Shown: positions 61,136-64,000 of the stretch, in pieces
Position numbering within the stretch: the stretch's first letter is position 1
Layout of the letters: each line of letters opens with the position of its first letter
Source: Channa striata
Lineage: Eukaryota > Chordata > Actinopteri > Anabantiformes > Channidae
Direction of reading: 5' to 3'
DNA: 64,000 bases
NCBI GenBank assembly: GCA_033026295.1
Contig: CM065170.1
Coordinates: forward strand, 10,074,040 to 10,138,039
Notes under the pieces: generated by a model
Told to the model about the DNA's origin: nothing
Seen by the model: only the letters and a program-made list of their open reading frames with translations
Database searches by the model: none
Program-made: the position numbers and the translations under genes

Positions 61136-61825
61136 TCTGTTATACTACATTAACAAAGGATTTCAGCTATTTTTGTTTTAGATTTTGTTGGTTTATTTGA
61201 TAGATAAAACCACAGATGTTATGTTAAGATCACTTTTCAATAGTAATATATATTGCCAATAACTGTAGAAAGGAAATCCCATAGAGTTTGACAACCTTTA
61301 CTTTAAGCAAAAATTTTGATTCAAAGTTTTCAAGCAACAATTTGCATCAGGGCTGTGATAACAAATTATTGAAACACTGTTACTGATGAATAAAAGTGGT
61401 TGAGTGGGTTTTTGTGACGTATTCAGTGTAGAAGTCTAACATCTGGCAGGAGTATTAACCTGGCAAACAGGATAGACATATTTGCCTTCATTAGTTTTGT
61501 TTATATTAAGCTAAACTCACATAATATCCAGATATAGCATTAAAAGAGTTTTCAACATGCTTAAAACATAAAGGACACAAGTGTAACAGTCACAGCCTTC
61601 CTGCACATGTTTATTAAACACAATACAGTCCAGAATATTTTATTTCTATGGAAAGGTTTAAAGCTGTGGAGGACACACACAAACAAAGGCTGAACTAGGA
61701 CTGGATCATATCACCTGTGTGCAGCTAATTGTGTTATGGTAAAGTGTGAAATAAAAACAACAAAACTGTAAACAAGTAGGAACAACATGGCTGGATCCCT
61801 GTGGTTATCTGACCCCGACAGTTTC

Positions 61826-63709
61826 TTAGCACTGAGGAGTGCAGGGAGTCGGTCTGAACCCCCCACTGGCCTCTCTCATCGTCTCCTTGTGTCTCGCCTG
61901 GATGAGACCAAACACCACTTCTGCCAGAGTCATGCATCCTGCTGTCTGCCCCCTCATGTGGCCATCTGTTCCAACATCGCCCTTCCTACTGCGCATGGTG
62001 CTAATAAAACAGGTGCGGCTTTTCCCCTGGCGCTCACTCACCTAAAATGACAGTAATGGTCACACAATAGCTTTCCAATGACCTTCAAGAAATGTATTAT
62101 TAAGGCCTCTTCAGAATTATGGTTGTACAAATACACCTCTTCCTGAGAGGCTGTCAGCTTTGATTTGATTTGTTGTTCCTTTCCACCAGCAGATGTCCCC
62201 CTTGTTTTAATTCTTTTACAGCCAAGCACGGTGTATCTCTGAATGTGTGCTGATTAGTGATCTCCTGCATGTCAGGCCTTCTTTAATTTGCTCTGTTTTT
62301 AGAACAATATATGTTCTCTGCAAATCATTGTCATGTGAGGAAACAAAAAAGGAAAAGGATGGGAATAAAAAGGGACAGGAGCTACACATTAGCTGGTGTC
62401 TTAACTCCTAAATTACAGGGACATGCTATCAGTTATTTATTTTCACTTTTTATGACTCCAGAGAAATTTGAGTAAATAAATATTACTTCTGGCAGTTAGA
62501 TCTCAGTGCATCTTTTTAGAGGCTAATTGAACCTGAATGTTGTTGTGACATAATTTAGTTTGGGAAGTCACTCCTGAAGGTTTTCTCCATTTTACTAGTT
62601 CTACTGTGTAAAGACTGAATGTTTAGACAATCACTCACTAGGAACATGATGGACAAAACTTGTCTCCATTTTTTAGGCACCTACCCCCTTGACAAAAAAT
62701 TCTCCAAGTAACTTCAGGACAAACCCCATTCCGAAAGGATTCTATGAGTGGCCGCAGGTACTTGAATCTCCACTAACACCTGTGTTGTCCATGCAGCTAG
62801 CCAGATTCACTGTTGAACACAGATGTCATACTGTGGCTCTGATCCCACCTGCGACCACTGGCCCATGGGCGATGCCTGTTTAAGTCAGAAAACACAAAAA
62901 ACTATTTACATAAAAGAAAAACAAAACGAATGAACAGTAGAGCTATGAGAGTAGGTATCTCTGAGAATGGTGAATTATCAGCAATACTGTGTGTGTGATT
63001 GTGTGTCTGTGTGTGTGTGTGTGCACGTGTGTGTTGAGGTCAGCCACTTAGCCACTCACCCACACGTAGCTGAAAGTTTTTGGCAGAGTGCCTGTTAATC
63101 TCTTTCAAGGTCTCTTGCATTGCCAGTGCAAACAAAACAAGCTCACGGAGGTGATTCCATTCATCCATCACATCCTTGGAGACAGTAAATGGATAGTGAG
63201 AGGGGAGAAAGTAGATATTAAAGCTGCTACCAGTAAAGGATGGGTGTGTGGAAGTGTGGCTGAAACAAAAGGATGCAGACCAAGTATGTAAAGATCTCCC
63301 AGCTGTTTGTCTGGACCTAAGCCAGAGGCTGCCATGTAGCAGCCCCCAATGGTCTTGATCTTGTCCACAAAGTGAAAATATGACTCTTTCAACAACTTGT
63401 TAGTAGAGACATTTAGAGATTACATATATAAATAAAATTACACACCCATCCCAATTCTAGACTGAATCAGGACTTACTGGACTCATGACAAGAGTTTAAA
63501 CAAATTAAATATGAAATTATAGTATAAAATATTATCTGAACATACTATTTAGGGAAAAATGTAATTCCAATACTAACCTCATCAAAGCCTGCAATGATCT
63601 CATTCAGCAGTTGGAGGCAGTCCACGCCTTCATGTTTGATCTCTTTATGCTCAAAGTACTCATCAAACCGAGCAATGGAGGCAAACATAACACCCACTTC
63701 ATCATAGGA
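61826..63709 (-). pseudogene. Adenylyl cyclase (ADCY8-like) pseudogene, 3' part
   Basis: Membrane adenylyl cyclases make cAMP; this stretch corresponds to the second catalytic domain and C-terminus. Exons seen: 63578-63709 (starts SYDEVGVMFAS, contains GVDCLQLLNEII, 44 codons as in ADCY8), about 63267-63395 (DKIKTIGGCYMAASGLG), 63060-63174 (EWNHL to FQLRV), 62685-62875 and 61826-62041 (VSERQGK to the stop, containing TLAEVVFGLI). The 62685-62875 exon starts GIAHGPVVAG, then breaks at QYDI, TVNLASCMDNTG, IQVPAATHRIL and GEFFVKG, each in a different frame; one frame ends in TGA after IRATV. The catalytic Arg of NxASR is Cys, the Asp of ADFDE is Gly, and the second exon lacks a clear in-phase donor. 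The 5' part is outside the window. A divergent live gene with assembly errors is the alternative. Confidence 0.75.
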
Positions 63710-64000
63710 CTGGGAGTAAAGATTATGAATAGAAAACATTTCCATATGCATTAGGCTTGACAGGGTAACTCTTAGAAACTCTCTTACTTTGAGTGATACA
63801 TGGACTGACACTTTACCCTTAGTTACCAAGGTAAAAAGTCAGTTCCCACAGGTAAACATTTCAATAATTTAAGAAAGAAAAGGGTGCACGCATGTGGATG
63901 TGAAAAAAACACTTCAGTACACTGAAATATCTGAAGTGAAAATTCATGCACAAATACTTTAGGTTCTAAGATGAAGTAATTTGTCATTTTTCAATATTCA
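63710..64000 (-). other. Upstream intron of the adenylyl cyclase pseudogene
   Basis: AT-rich. No earlier cyclase exon could be recognised before the window ends. Confidence 0.45.

Noticed and set aside
61787..62050. Plus-strand frames over the terminal cyclase exon
   Set aside because: They are shadows of the minus-strand exon, whose C-terminal motif matches ADCY8.
63168..63300. Open continuation of the second cyclase exon as coding
   Set aside because: Past GLGPDKQ it no longer resembles cyclases and runs in the wrong frame into the next exon; it is read as intron.
63908..63940. CACTTCAG / CTGAAGTG hairpin
   Set aside because: A short stem in AT-rich intronic DNA with no further support.

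Overview
This window is nuclear DNA from a ray-finned fish, most likely a percomorph teleost. The genes have many short introns with GT-AG splice sites. The intergenic DNA is AT-rich with CA/TG microsatellites and repeats recognisable as teleost families. A block of four genes matches human 1q42 in order and orientation: acbd3 (-), mixl1 (+), lin9 (-), parp1 (-).

Layout. Positions 1-23,258 are non-coding and read best as the very long first intron of an NHS/NHSL-family gene on the minus strand. Its first coding exon (WAVE-homology domain) lies at 23,259-23,577 and its leader and promoter just above it. From 23,578 to 28,302 there is promoter/intergenic DNA and the probable 3' UTR of acbd3. 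acbd3 (8 coding exons, 544 aa) fills 28,303-35,500 on the minus strand; its introns hold LINE, Tc1/mariner and L2-type remnants. A 3 kb divergent interval follows. Its last 750 bp, before mixl1, carry FoxH1, T-box, Smad and Tcf type motifs. mixl1 (4 exons, 335 aa) is at 38,514-40,041 on the plus strand and converges on lin9 (15 coding exons, 547 aa, 41,072-48,625, minus). parp1 (23 coding exons, 1,013 aa, 50,062-59,566, minus) comes next.

A complete, single-exon adenosine A3-type receptor lies on the opposite strand inside parp1 intron 4 (56,324-57,388). Beyond the parp1 promoter, 61,826-63,709 (minus) holds the 3' part of an adenylyl cyclase gene closest to ADCY8. It has frame breaks and lost catalytic residues, so it is called a pseudogene; its upstream part lies outside the window.

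Themes. lin9 (MuvB/DREAM cell-cycle complex), parp1 (DNA damage and chromatin) and acbd3 (Golgi scaffold) are broadly expressed genes. Their 5' ends, and that of the NHS-like gene, carry clusters of a GTTAGC/GCTAAC motif. mixl1 is a Nodal-driven endoderm gene and has a different promoter: Nodal/T-box/Wnt type motifs, matched by a Smad-interaction motif in its own protein. All exon boundaries were built by eye from splice signals and reading-frame continuity. For acbd3, mixl1, lin9 and parp1 the exon lengths sum to an uninterrupted frame.
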